In this document: positions 1-8,281 of the stretch, one piece after another | How the letters are laid out: every line of letters begins with the position of its first letter | How positions within the stretch are numbered: the stretch's first letter is position 1 | Assembly (NCBI GenBank): GCA_966211795.1 | Contig: CBIHNW010000010.1 | Span: forward strand, 1 to 64,000 | DNA length: 64,000 nt | Source of the DNA: 21-14-0-10-47-8 sp966211795 | GTDB lineage: Bacteria > Bdellovibrionota > Bdellovibrionia > Bdellovibrionales > Bdellovibrionaceae | Direction of reading: 5' to 3' | Notes under the pieces: model-generated | The model's database searches: none | The model's input: the letters and a program-made list of their open reading frames with translations, nothing else | Told to the model about the DNA's origin: nothing | Position numbers and translations under genes: made by a program

Positions 1-222
1 GACCTTTGTCTTGTCCCTTGTCTTGGCCTTTATCCTGACCTTTGTCTTGACCTTGATCTTGTCCAGTAGTTCCGCGAACGGCTACTTTCTTACCAGTGTC
101 TTGACCCTTGTCCTGAGATTGACCTTTATCTTGAGACTGACCTTTGTCTTGTCCCTTGTCTTGGCCTTTATCCTGACCCTTGTCTTGACCTTGATCTTGT
201 CCAGTAGTTCCGCGAACGGCTG
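1..222. repeat. 138-bp coding tandem repeat
   Basis: Bases 1-84 recur at 139-222 with about one mismatch, giving a 138-bp period (46 codons) inside the repeat lipoprotein. The repeat lies at the window edge, so more copies may follow outside. Such in-frame repeats can change copy number by slippage or recombination without shifting the frame. Confidence 0.85.
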
Positions 223-1204
223 CACGAGTCAGAGTCTTCTTACCAGTGTCTTGGCTTTGATCTTTAGATTGGTCTTTTGAAGACTGATCTTTCGATTGAT
301 CTTGTCCTTTATCTTGACCCTTGTCTTGACCTTTATCTTGGCCAGTTGATTGGCCTTGACCTTGATCAGCAGCGATCATTGCACGAGTCAGCGCTTTTGT
401 AGTTCCTTTGTCAGAACCTTTATCGGTGCCTTTGTCTTTACCTTGATCAGCTTGACCTTGGCCTTGACCATTGTCAGCGACCAATTCCATAACAACTGTT
501 ACGTGGTTGCAAGCAACCGCAGCGTCGATTGTAGTTTCAGGAGCAGTTTCAGTTGCAGTCGCTGTTTTGTCGCCAGCATCTTTGCTGTCTTTGCCAGTGT
601 CTGCATCTTTACCAGTGTCTTTACCAGTATCTTTGCTTTGGTCTTTACCTTGATCCATTTGACCTTGAGATTGGCTGTCATCAGCCGCAACTGTTGTTGT
701 TGCAGCAGCGCATGAAGCTGATTTCAAACCAAATGACAATGAGCTAGCTTGGTGAGCGGCATCAGTCTCGCCGATCATGTAATGAATTGATTCAGGAGAA
801 AAGCTTGTTGCGTGAGTTGCAACAGTGACATTTCCTTCTGACATTTTCAGAGCATGAACAAGAGTGTTGCCGGCGTACAGCTCAAGGTATCCTTCTTTTG
901 TTTCAACAACAGAAGTGATGCTCTCAAGTTCTGAAATTTCGGCGCCGAAGCTAGCAAGAGCTTCTTCACGCGAAATGTTTTCGCCATTCGCACCAATAAA
1001 AGACAAAGGTCCCGTGACCTTCGAGTTGCGAATTGCCGTACCAGAAGAATATTCTGGTGCCGTCGCCTCTGGTGTAGGCGCTGAAGTTGTGCCAGCCGCT
1101 GGCTGATCGTTGCTTCCGCTGCTACCAGAATTTCCGGTGCAGGCTCCAAGCCCCAATGCGAGCATAACAGCTAAGCTCAGCTTTAGGTTTGATTTGTTGA
1201 ACAT
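1..1204 (-). CDS. Repeat-rich lipoprotein, C-terminus beyond window
   Basis: The reading frame starts at ATG 1204 behind an AAGGAGGA ribosome site and stays open to base 1, so at least 401 codons are present and the C-terminus is outside the window. The first 22 residues are a lipoprotein signal with lipobox LGAC (Cys22), so export and lipidation are expected. Residues about 23-170 form a non-repetitive domain I do not recognise. From about residue 175 onward the protein is a hydrophilic low-complexity array of short Q-D-K-G and K-D-T-G units, broken by LTRA and VRGTTGQ segments. A 138-bp (46-codon) unit is almost perfectly duplicated at 1-84 and 139-222. The array is probably an extended, charged surface stalk. 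No function is assigned. The gene is divergent from the secreted protein at 1494. Confidence 0.85.
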   Translation of the reverse strand, partial: MFNKSNLKLSLAVMLALGLGACTGNSGSSGSNDQPAAGTTSAPTPEATAPEYSSGTAIRNSKVTGPLSFIGANGENISREEALASFGAEISELESITSVVETKEGYLELYAGNTLVHALKMSEGNVTVATHATSFSPESIHYMIGETDAAHQASSLSFGLKSASCAAATTTVAADDSQSQGQMDQGKDQSKDTGKDTGKDADTGKDSKDAGDKTATATETAPETTIDAAVACNHVTVVMELVADNGQGQGQADQGKDKGTDKGSDKGTTKALTRAMIAADQGQGQSTGQDKGQDKGQDKGQDQSKDQSSKDQSKDQSQDTGKKTLTRAAVRGTTGQDQGQDKGQDKGQDKGQDKGQSQDKGQSQDKGQDTGKKVAVRGTTGQDQGQDKGQDKGQDKGQDKG

Positions 1205-1295
1205 GAGTCCTCCTTATGAATGGTTGTGATCCGTGAGCCGTTTGTGGCTACTTGTGTTCGGTTCAGACAGCATTTGAGCAAGTCACGGACCATGC

Positions 1296-1330
1296 TTATT
1301 TTGACAGCACAATTTCGCTGGCAAGAAAAT
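1296..1330. promoter_or_regulatory. Possible overlapping divergent promoters
   Basis: TTGACA at 1301-1306 with GAAAAT 18 bases downstream (1325-1330) could serve the plus-strand gene at 1494. On the other strand TTGCCA (1324-1319) with AAATAA 17 bases downstream (1301-1296) could serve the lipoprotein. The two -35-like boxes form an imperfect inverted repeat (7 of 8 positions). This is an inference from consensus matching only. Confidence 0.3.
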
Positions 1331-1493
1331 TAGACCCACTCGAGGAGAGGGAATTCACAATCAGTGGAAATATTCCCCTACATTTTCGTAGCAAATTTCC
1401 TTAAATTTATGCCAATTACCAATAAATACCCCGGAAAACGCGGCCATTATCTTGCTAAACATCAAAACAGTCTAAAAGACCCAAGGAGGACTC

Positions 1494-3008
1494 GTGCGAA
1501 AGTCTGTTTTGATCTTACTCGCTCTAGGAACCAGCTTAATGGCACATGCCGAAAACAAGGACGTGGAAGAATTCCTGCGCAACTTCCATAAGAATCCCAG
1601 CAAGATGATGTCTCAGCTTCCGCCGGAAATTAAAGATGGCAAAGTCATCAACCGTGGTTTTTTAAACGATGAATATTTAAATCGAAATTTGATTCGAGAT
1701 AAAAATTCCCTTCGTGAGGAAATCATGAAGAAGTCAGCGTTTGCCGTAACGCCGTACTCAGTCATGTCACCTGACGATCAACCTGCTGCGTTGGTGGATA
1801 ACGGAGTGGTGAATTATGACATTATGGATTTAGATCGGCGCGGACTGATCAGCCACAATCTACCAAAACAGTTGTGGTCCGACTCTTACTGGGCGATTGC
1901 CAAGGGATTGATCGCGACACGTTATGCGCAAGCGGGATTTCCAAACACGAATGATTGGAATGCGAACTACGCATTCGTCATGGGCAATCCTCCCTCCATT
2001 ACAGACAGCAGCGTTCTCTCTCCCGCAGAAAAATACGATCTGTTGGTCGGCGACACCGGAATGGGAATGACGGACTATTCATGGAGTCGCGGCAAAATCT
2101 ACATCGACACGGAAGGCAGCGTTCCGGGTTGGATGGGAATCTGTCACGGTTGGTCGGGTGCCGCTCACATGCAGGCCAAAATTCCTTACGGCTCGATTGT
2201 TTTGAAAACTCGAAGCGGAGGCGCGATTCGCTTCTACCAAAGTGACGTGAAAGCTTTGATCTCAATGTTGTGGGCGAAGGCTGATGTGCCGACTCGATTT
2301 CTGGGACTTCGCTGCGAACATGTTCCCGCTCGTGACGAAACCGGACGGATTATCGATCCAGAATGTGCGGACAACAATCCGGCCACATTCTTTCTGACAT
2401 TGACCAATCAGCTCGGGATGAACAACCGTAGCTTCGTGATGGATGCGACCTTTGATGCGCAGGTTTGGAATTACTCGGTCATCAATTACGACGGCATCTA
2501 CTTTAATCCCCAGAATTTTCAACAAACGAAAAACATTCGCCAAGCAGTGATCCCAGTCGAGCAATTCACCATCGATAAATTTAAAAAATATCGTGCTCCT
2601 GGGACCAAATACATTGTGGGCGTGACGATGGATGTGACTCATCTAAATGAATCGGGCGCCAGCCACGGCATCCAAGTCAAGCCTCGCACTTTGACCGTTC
2701 GTTACGTTTACGATCTCGAGCTCGATGAAAAATACCAAATCATTGGTGGCGAGTGGTACACGCGTGCGCATCCAGATTTTATTTGGACGTTTGCTCCAAA
2801 CGCACAAGCTTATGCAGAAGGTGATGCGGACATCAACGCTGATGACTGGAAAGTCACCGAGCCCGTGCCAAGCACTTGGGCTGCAGCCGCGCGCCGCTCA
2901 TCCGTGAAGGGCGTGCCGCTGTATTCTGTGATTAAAAAAATTGTGGAAGCAGCTCCGTCAGTGCCACCGGATAACACCAGTGGCGACGAAGTTATCGAAA
3001 ATCCCTAG
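1494..3008 (+). CDS. Secreted transglutaminase-elicitor-like protein
   Basis: This 504-residue protein starts at GTG 1494, directly behind AAGGAGGACTC. Residues 1-19 are a Sec signal peptide (cleavage after AHA likely), so the protein is exported. The centre holds the motif GWMGICHGWSGAA with Cys217, which resembles the catalytic Cys segment of the TGase_elicitor family (Phytophthora GP42-type transglutaminases, also found in some marine bacteria). The family assignment is from memory of the motif and is moderately sure. If correct, the enzyme would cross-link or deamidate protein glutamines outside the cell. Its stop overlaps the stop of the convergent protease by a shared CTAG at 3005-3008. 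Confidence 0.6.
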   Translation: MRKSVLILLALGTSLMAHAENKDVEEFLRNFHKNPSKMMSQLPPEIKDGKVINRGFLNDEYLNRNLIRDKNSLREEIMKKSAFAVTPYSVMSPDDQPAALVDNGVVNYDIMDLDRRGLISHNLPKQLWSDSYWAIAKGLIATRYAQAGFPNTNDWNANYAFVMGNPPSITDSSVLSPAEKYDLLVGDTGMGMTDYSWSRGKIYIDTEGSVPGWMGICHGWSGAAHMQAKIPYGSIVLKTRSGGAIRFYQSDVKALISMLWAKADVPTRFLGLRCEHVPARDETGRIIDPECADNNPATFFLTLTNQLGMNNRSFVMDATFDAQVWNYSVINYDGIYFNPQNFQQTKNIRQAVIPVEQFTIDKFKKYRAPGTKYIVGVTMDVTHLNESGASHGIQVKPRTLTVRYVYDLELDEKYQIIGGEWYTRAHPDFIWTFAPNAQAYAEGDADINADDWKVTEPVPSTWAAAARRSSVKGVPLYSVIKKIVEAAPSVPPDNTSGDEVIENP

Positions 3009-4441
3009 TGCGTTGAGCACTGGGTGGAATCACTCGGCACGATCGCAGGCACACCTGTGTTACTGGGATCGTGCTGATACTGGGCAGCCAATTGCACCGC
3101 CGCCGACAAATTGACAGTTCCCCCGGTGACATCTTTTCCCGCATAACTCGAATTTTGATTCACGCTGGACAATAAAATATTGCGAATTTCATTCGCATTG
3201 AGATCCGGTCTCTTTGACCACAAACTTGCGGCTAATCCGGAGATATAGGGCGTCGCCATCGACGTTCCCGTCAATCGCGCATAAGTATTTCCATTTCGGG
3301 CTGACAAAATGCTCACACCCGGCGCCCCCAAATCAACTCCCTTCACTCCAAAATTCGACCATCCGGCCAAGACACCAGCATCGTCCGAAGCGGCGACCGA
3401 GACGACATTGCTATGAGTATCCGCGGCTGGATAAAACGGCGAGGAATCGATATTCACACCATTTCCATTGGCATCACCATTTCCTGCAGCCGCTGTAAAC
3501 AAAATTCCTGCCTTCTGCGCTCGTCCGATCGCATCGCTCAAGGCCGTTGATGTCCCAAAAGAGCCCCAACTGTTGCTCATGATGACGGCACCTTTGCTGA
3601 TGGCATAGTCAATTGCACGAATGGCATTGCTGGTGCGACCCGAAGCACTTGAATCCAAATACTTGAGGGGCATGATCTTGAGATTGATTCCTTGATTCGC
3701 CAGCATTGCCGCTTGCTTGACGATTCCGGCGACATGGGTTCCATGGTAAGATTTTGTATCATCGGCCATGGGGTCATTGTCTTCATTGACGAAATCCCAA
3801 CCGTAAACATCATCGACGTATCCATTGTGATCATCATCGATTCCGTTGCCTGCAATTTCCCCCGGATTTTTCCACATGAACTGCGCCAGATCCTTGTGCG
3901 TGTAATCAACGCCGGTATCGATGATGGCGACGACAACCTCACGGCCGGTTGGATTTGCAGGAGCAGTCAACGTCGCTGGCGGATTCAAATCCACCGCGGT
4001 CGCACCGCTTTCATCCAAATCAAAAGCGAAAGTTGCATGATCTTCTTCGAGATTGCTGATCTTGTGTTTGCTGATGAAATCTTCGACCACGCCTTGCGCG
4101 GCTGATCCACTTGGAAATTGAACCATGGCCGTGTCGTGACTGATCTTTTTAACTTTGACAGTGTCCGTCGCATCAGCAGCTAAAATTCCATTTTTCAAAT
4201 CAGCAAAATCCACGTCCATGTTTGTCATTTTGACCAACAATTGAAAGGATCCGTTATGTTCTTGCACAGCTGTTTTTGCGACGATTTGTTGGAAAGCGGT
4301 GCTAACTGTTTGCGGTTCAACACATGCGACAGTCGATCCATCAGTGGATCCACCACCCGAACCCTGCGCACAGGCCATCAAAAGAAAAAGACCGGCACAA
4401 GAAGCATAACGCTTCACATCTTTTGTGATATTCAAAGTCAT
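3005..4441 (-). CDS. Subtilisin-like (S8) protease lipoprotein
   Basis: This 478-residue protein has a lipoprotein signal with lipobox LMAC (Cys24), so it is probably anchored in a membrane. Residues 45-140 look like an inhibitor-type propeptide region. The S8 catalytic triad is visible: Asp175 in AIIDTGVD, His233 in HGTHVAGI and Ser394 in GTSMATPY. The oxyanion Asn is likely Asn321 in AAGNG. Acidic repeats around 200-228 (DDDHNGYVDD) look like Ca-binding loops. The ATG at 4441 follows GGGGGAAAATC. An active peptidase is likely. The gene converges on the TGase-like gene with a 4-bp overlap. Confidence 0.92.
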   Translation of the reverse strand: MTLNITKDVKRYASCAGLFLLMACAQGSGGGSTDGSTVACVEPQTVSTAFQQIVAKTAVQEHNGSFQLLVKMTNMDVDFADLKNGILAADATDTVKVKKISHDTAMVQFPSGSAAQGVVEDFISKHKISNLEEDHATFAFDLDESGATAVDLNPPATLTAPANPTGREVVVAIIDTGVDYTHKDLAQFMWKNPGEIAGNGIDDDHNGYVDDVYGWDFVNEDNDPMADDTKSYHGTHVAGIVKQAAMLANQGINLKIMPLKYLDSSASGRTSNAIRAIDYAISKGAVIMSNSWGSFGTSTALSDAIGRAQKAGILFTAAAGNGDANGNGVNIDSSPFYPAADTHSNVVSVAASDDAGVLAGWSNFGVKGVDLGAPGVSILSARNGNTYARLTGTSMATPYISGLAASLWSKRPDLNANEIRNILLSSVNQNSSYAGKDVTGGTVNLSAAVQLAAQYQHDPSNTGVPAIVPSDSTQCSTH

Positions 4442-4596
4442 TGATTTTCCCCCGTTTCAAAACTTTTCCACACGACCTAAGACCGGAGCAATCCAAAGTG
4501 GTCGATATGACCCAAGCTTTGCGAATAAGCATTCGTTCTGGAAAATTCATAGATGGATGACAAATCTAAGAGAAAAGCAGCATTGAATGATGACAA

Positions 4597-4684
4597 CATT
4601 TCCGATCGGAAATCTGCAATTCGACAAAGTCTTTGATCTATTTAAAGTCAGGAAAAACAGGGGTGTCATTGCCGATCAGGAATT
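4597..4684. promoter_or_regulatory. Palindrome TTTCCGATCGGAAA and degenerate copy
   Basis: Bases 4599-4612 are a perfect 14-bp palindrome, and a related imperfect copy (CATTGCCGATCAGGAAT) lies at 4667-4683. The centres are about 70 bp apart. Paired dyads of this size suit dimeric regulator binding. The palindromes are 160-240 bp upstream of the protease start codon. The regulator is unknown. Confidence 0.4.
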
Positions 4685-4700
4685 GTGACTCTTCTTCTAA

Positions 4701-4792
4701 AACAAAACTGATCGCAGCTCGGAAACAAAGCTGTTCACAGTTCAGAAACAAAACCGGTCTCAATTCAGAAGAAAAGCTGACCGCAGTTCAAA
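4701..4792. repeat. Four degenerate 23-bp direct repeats
   Basis: Units begin at 4701, 4724, 4747 and 4770 with an exact 23-bp period. Each has a core like A-A-C-A-A-A-R-C-T-G followed by G-C-A-G-Y-T-C. The period is about two helical turns. There are no spacers of CRISPR type and no reading frame across the array. Confidence 0.7.
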
Positions 4793-4834
4793 AGAAAAAT
4801 TCGGCGAAATAAATCGAAGGATCTTGTCGGTTAT

Positions 4835-4868
4835 GTCGATATATTGGCAAAAATGACAATATATCGAC
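4835..4868. repeat. Hairpin A, 12-bp perfect stem
   Basis: Arms GTCGATATATTG (4835-4846) and CAATATATCGAC (4857-4868) are perfect reverse complements around a 10-base loop GCAAAAATGA. No T-run follows on either strand, so it is not a typical terminator. Confidence 0.7.
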
Positions 4869-4922
4869 ACTGATGAGATAGCGACTTTCACGAGAAGTTC
4901 AAAGATCGGCATCAACGCGAGT

Positions 4923-4954
4923 CCAATATGTTGGTCAAAAATCCAACATATTGG
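4923..4954. repeat. Hairpin B, 12-bp perfect stem
   Basis: Arms CCAATATGTTGG (4923-4934) and CCAACATATTGG (4943-4954) are perfect reverse complements around TCAAAAAT. Loop and inner stem resemble hairpin A, with at least one compensating base-pair change. Confidence 0.7.
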
Positions 4955-5080
4955 TTTTCACTTCATGACATAACTAACGCCATCTTGATTACACTTCTTG
5001 TTTATGAATTTCTTGAGACCAAGTTCTGTCAAAGACACGCAACCACACTGCACACTGCCTACTGCCCAAGTAACAAAGCA

Positions 5081-5112
5081 AAAAAAAAGCGATCCATTTC
5101 CGGATCGCTTTT
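5081..5112 (-). terminator. Intrinsic terminator of the 5143-6795 gene
   Basis: The stem AAAAGCGATCC (5085-5095) pairs with GGATCGCTTTT (5102-5112) around a 6-base loop. On the minus strand it is followed by a run of Ts (the A-run from about 5080). It lies 30 bp after the stop codon of the minus-strand gene. Confidence 0.8.
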
Positions 5113-5142
5113 CGAAATCAGATATTTTTGACTTTCAGGACA

Positions 5143-6795
5143 TTATTTCTGCGATTGCAGAAATCCCAAGATGTCGACATCCGGAGTGGTGTCGCTGCCA
5201 CTTCCAGGAAGCGATTTTAGCAGATCATCAACCGAAAAGTTCATCGGAAATTCATGCTGACGTTGCGTCTCGTTTCGCAATCGCTGTTCGCGATCATACC
5301 ATTTTGTCTTTTCCGCATCGTCCTGACAGGTCGATTTCTCGACGGCCGTGATGGCGCCCCACCGGCGCTCGACACAGTGGTAAGGATCGAACGACAGCTT
5401 GAAAACTCGCTGACGGATGACTTCCAAGTTCAAAGGCACTTTCTGATTGGCCGAATTCACGTAAGAGAATTGGCATTTCATGGCCTCGTCAGAATAAACA
5501 TTCAACAAATCCTGGGCGAGCTTTGTTCCAGAATAAATCAGGTTTGGATCTTTCGCCTTCCATCGTTTGATAAAAGCCGCCGACTGATTTACCAAACCAT
5601 TGTAAGCATTCTTCAACTTGATATCACGACCCGGAGTCGAAAAAGCTTCCCAATCGCCATCCGCGCCATAAATATTCAAAGGCAAACGTTCCGGATGCGT
5701 TTGGCGATCCATCCCGCCTTTGATAGCGGCATCAACCGAATTCACGCGGTCTTTCAAAGTTCCGCACAAAAAGCCCACCAGGCTCTTCATTTCTTCCAAC
5801 GGATTGATCTTCAAAACTCCGACCGCCAAGCTCTGACGAACGTAATCAAAATATTCCATGTCGATTCCGTTTTTCGAAAATCGACCTTTGTTCCAGTCAT
5901 TGTCGCTCAATGTTTTGCCCGAGTTCCCGAAGTACTGCTCAACCGAATAGTCCGAAAGCTGGTCATTCGTTGCCATCACGATTTTGCCGCCAATCAAAGA
6001 ACCGTCGGCTGCCGCTTGCGCACCCACCAATTGAATCGGGCGCCAGTTCTTAAATCCTGAACTGTGGGCCGGTCGCGAACGCGCAAACTCGGTATCGAAT
6101 TGGCCAAACGAAACCGAATTGTCCGGATGAGCATCGATGTATAGAACCATTCCGTCATCGGTCACTTTATAAACAATGGCGACGTGTCCCGCCGGATTGT
6201 ACATCGTGGTTCCAATATGAACCGATTCACGCGAAATGCGAACCGGATAAAAATCCGTCGTCGAATCCGTATAATAAGTCCGGAAATTCGCCGACGACGT
6301 GCCATCGGGAATCTGAACATTCAAAATATCGATTGCTGATTTGTATTTTCCATTCACGGCCGCGGTCGAGTAACGGCTGGAAACCATATTTCCAAAAACG
6401 GTGTAACGAATATCACCGCCATTGCCGGGAACATTCCGTGGCGACATGTCGTTCGCGAAAGTAAATGGCAGGCCATTTTTCCAAGCAAAGTATCCACGCA
6501 GGTAATATGGAAAATCCGCGCAATCCGAACGGTAAGACAATCCCGGAGGATCCGTCTTGCGGTATGGATTTGCAGAACTGTTCATGCACTGGGTAACGGT
6601 GGCGCATTGATTGGCTTCAATCGCGCGACCGATACTGGTCACAAAACCTTGAAAATTCTTTTCATCCTGGGCCGACCACTCAGTCTTGGTGATCTTCCAC
6701 TCGGGAGATGTCATCGCGGTTTGAGCAAGAACGGGATGAAAACAAGCCTGAAAGGCAATGCAGACGAACCAAAATGCCGTATTTCGCAAGCGCAT
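5143..6795 (-). CDS. Secreted protein, possible papain/NlpC-like cysteine hydrolase
   Basis: The protein has 550 residues and starts at ATG 6795 behind AGGAG. Residues 1-24 are a Sec signal peptide (VLAQ cleavage likely). Cys92 in SDCADFPYYLRG sits at the start of a helix-like segment. His204 in NPAGHVAIVYK and the strand LYIDAHPDN (Asp221, His223) follow, an order and spacing like papain-fold or NlpC/P60 hydrolases (Cys, then His on a strand, then a polar residue). This is a pattern-based guess, and no family is firmly recognised. The C-terminal half (residues 260-550) is rich in charged helices and has no motif I know. It is a monocistronic gene with its own terminator. Confidence 0.75.
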   Translation of the reverse strand: MRLRNTAFWFVCIAFQACFHPVLAQTAMTSPEWKITKTEWSAQDEKNFQGFVTSIGRAIEANQCATVTQCMNSSANPYRKTDPPGLSYRSDCADFPYYLRGYFAWKNGLPFTFANDMSPRNVPGNGGDIRYTVFGNMVSSRYSTAAVNGKYKSAIDILNVQIPDGTSSANFRTYYTDSTTDFYPVRISRESVHIGTTMYNPAGHVAIVYKVTDDGMVLYIDAHPDNSVSFGQFDTEFARSRPAHSSGFKNWRPIQLVGAQAAADGSLIGGKIVMATNDQLSDYSVEQYFGNSGKTLSDNDWNKGRFSKNGIDMEYFDYVRQSLAVGVLKINPLEEMKSLVGFLCGTLKDRVNSVDAAIKGGMDRQTHPERLPLNIYGADGDWEAFSTPGRDIKLKNAYNGLVNQSAAFIKRWKAKDPNLIYSGTKLAQDLLNVYSDEAMKCQFSYVNSANQKVPLNLEVIRQRVFKLSFDPYHCVERRWGAITAVEKSTCQDDAEKTKWYDREQRLRNETQRQHEFPMNFSVDDLLKSLPGSGSDTTPDVDILGFLQSQK

Positions 6796-6892
6796 GGGGT
6801 GACTCCTACTTGAATGTCGAAGTCACCGTTCTAAATCGAGCCCTGTATTTCGGACAAGAAATTTTAACACGGCGTGTAAAATCGAGAGATTT

Positions 6893-8281
6893 TTACCTGT
6901 TATAATCGTCTTGATATCTGACAATATCGTCTTCACCAAAGTAGCTTCCCAGCTGCACTTCAATGAATTCGATGGGTTGATCGCTGGTGTTGCGAATGCG
7001 GTGCTTAGCCCCCATGGGAATTTTTACATAGCTACCCGTCTGAACCGGAATCACCTGCTCGTTCAGGATCACTTCGCCTTTACCTTTCACGATCACCCAA
7101 TGCTCTTCACGTTTGGCGTGAGACTGATAAGAAATCTGCTGCTTGGGATCCACGCGAATGACTTTGGATTTGAAATGCTCTTTATCACGCAAGATCTCAA
7201 AACGCCCCCAAGGTCGCTCTTCAAAGGTGTGCTCCTTCGCAAGCTTCGGGCTTTCGCTTTTCAAACGATCGACAACCATTTTGACGTTTTGGGTCTCGCC
7301 TTTTTTCGCGATCAATAAAGCATCATCCGTATCCACCACGATCACGTCATCAACACCCACGAAAGCATAACGCTTTCCCATGCTCGGCAGGACGAAATTG
7401 TTCTTCGAGTCCACTTCGATGGGATTGCCGCGTGAGCGACCACTTTTTTCGTAAACTTCGGCGACCGCATCCCACGAGCCCACATCGCTCCAACCGGGAT
7501 TGCAAGGCACGCAAAGGAGATCATCTTTGGTGAGTTTTTCCATGATTGCGTAATCGATCGAAATCGAAGGCAGGTTTGCGTAAATCTCTTTCAGGTTCGA
7601 GAGATCTTTTTTCAAAACTGAAAGCGCATCCCAAATCTGCGGCTGGTACTTTTCGAAATGCTCGATCATCACCTGCACTGGAAAAATGAAAATGCCCGCG
7701 TTCCAATAATAAGAGCCGTCTCGCAAAAACTCTTTTGCCAAAGTCAGATTCGGCTTTTCATGAAACTTTAAGACCGCGTAAGAGCTGACTTGTTTTTTGT
7801 AATTATAAGGCTGTTTTTCGGTCTGGATGTAGCCGTATCCGGTCGCGGGTTCCGTTGGTTTCAATCCCAAAGTCACGATGCGATTTTCCCGCGCCGAAGT
7901 TTCTGCCAAATCCAAGGCCGCCAAAAAAACTTCTTCTTTTTGAATCAAATGATCAGAAGGAAAAACACCGACGATTTCTTGGGTTTTCCCCTCGAGCTCC
8001 AGGATTTTACAAAGCAATGCAATCGCCGGGGCCGTGTTCTTGCCAACCGGTTCATAAATCGCGCGGATTTGATGAAACCCCGCTTCCTTCGCCTTTTTCT
8101 CGGTGAAATCTTTGAGACTGATGGATGTCAAAATAACCGGATCGCCAAATCGCGACAATCGCTTCAACGTTGCCGTTTGCAACGAATCTTCGAACAACTC
8201 ACAAAATTGTTTTGGATATTTTTCCCGAGAAACGGGCCACAACCGTGTTCCACTGCCACCACTCATAATTACTGGAATCAC
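6893..8281 (-). CDS. manC: Mannose-1-P guanylyltransferase / mannose-6-P isomerase
   Basis: This bifunctional enzyme of 462 residues has the normal length for the ManC/AlgA/CpsB family. It makes GDP-mannose in the cytoplasm. The N-terminal nucleotidyltransferase has the signature GGSGTRLWP at residues 8-16 and FHEKPN near 170. The C-terminal type-II isomerase/cupin domain shows SYQSHAKREEHWV and VKIPMGAKHRIRN. ATG 8281 follows AAGGAG. It is a single gene, divergent from the aminotransferase/kdsA pair. GDP-mannose could feed O-chain mannose or the mannose-capped lipid A known from Bdellovibrio, the latter only if the organism is of that group. Confidence 0.95.
   Translation of the reverse strand: MIPVIMSGGSGTRLWPVSREKYPKQFCELFEDSLQTATLKRLSRFGDPVILTSISLKDFTEKKAKEAGFHQIRAIYEPVGKNTAPAIALLCKILELEGKTQEIVGVFPSDHLIQKEEVFLAALDLAETSARENRIVTLGLKPTEPATGYGYIQTEKQPYNYKKQVSSYAVLKFHEKPNLTLAKEFLRDGSYYWNAGIFIFPVQVMIEHFEKYQPQIWDALSVLKKDLSNLKEIYANLPSISIDYAIMEKLTKDDLLCVPCNPGWSDVGSWDAVAEVYEKSGRSRGNPIEVDSKNNFVLPSMGKRYAFVGVDDVIVVDTDDALLIAKKGETQNVKMVVDRLKSESPKLAKEHTFEERPWGRFEILRDKEHFKSKVIRVDPKQQISYQSHAKREEHWVIVKGKGEVILNEQVIPVQTGSYVKIPMGAKHRIRNTSDQPIEFIEVQLGSYFGEDDIVRYQDDYNR

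Larger units (their letters stand above)
4442..5080. other. Gene-free segment rich in palindromes and repeats
   Basis: About 640 bases upstream of the protease gene hold no convincing reading frame. They contain a 14-bp palindrome and its variant (4597-4684), four copies of a degenerate 23-bp direct repeat (4701-4792) and two 12-bp-stem hairpins (4835-4868 and 4923-4954). An ORF at 4928-5131 crosses a hairpin and a terminator and is not supported. Confidence 0.7.

Noticed and set aside
1..480. Possible CRISPR-like repeat array
   Set aside because: Repeats are in-frame, contiguous coding units without unique spacers.
11..747. Leucine-, valine- and threonine-rich open frames on both strands
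   Set aside because: They are shadows of the repeat lipoprotein, whose frame has a signal peptide, lipobox and ribosome site.
4928..5131. Plus-strand ORF of 67 codons
   Set aside because: It runs through a hairpin and the terminator of the opposite gene, and has no ribosome site or recognisable product.
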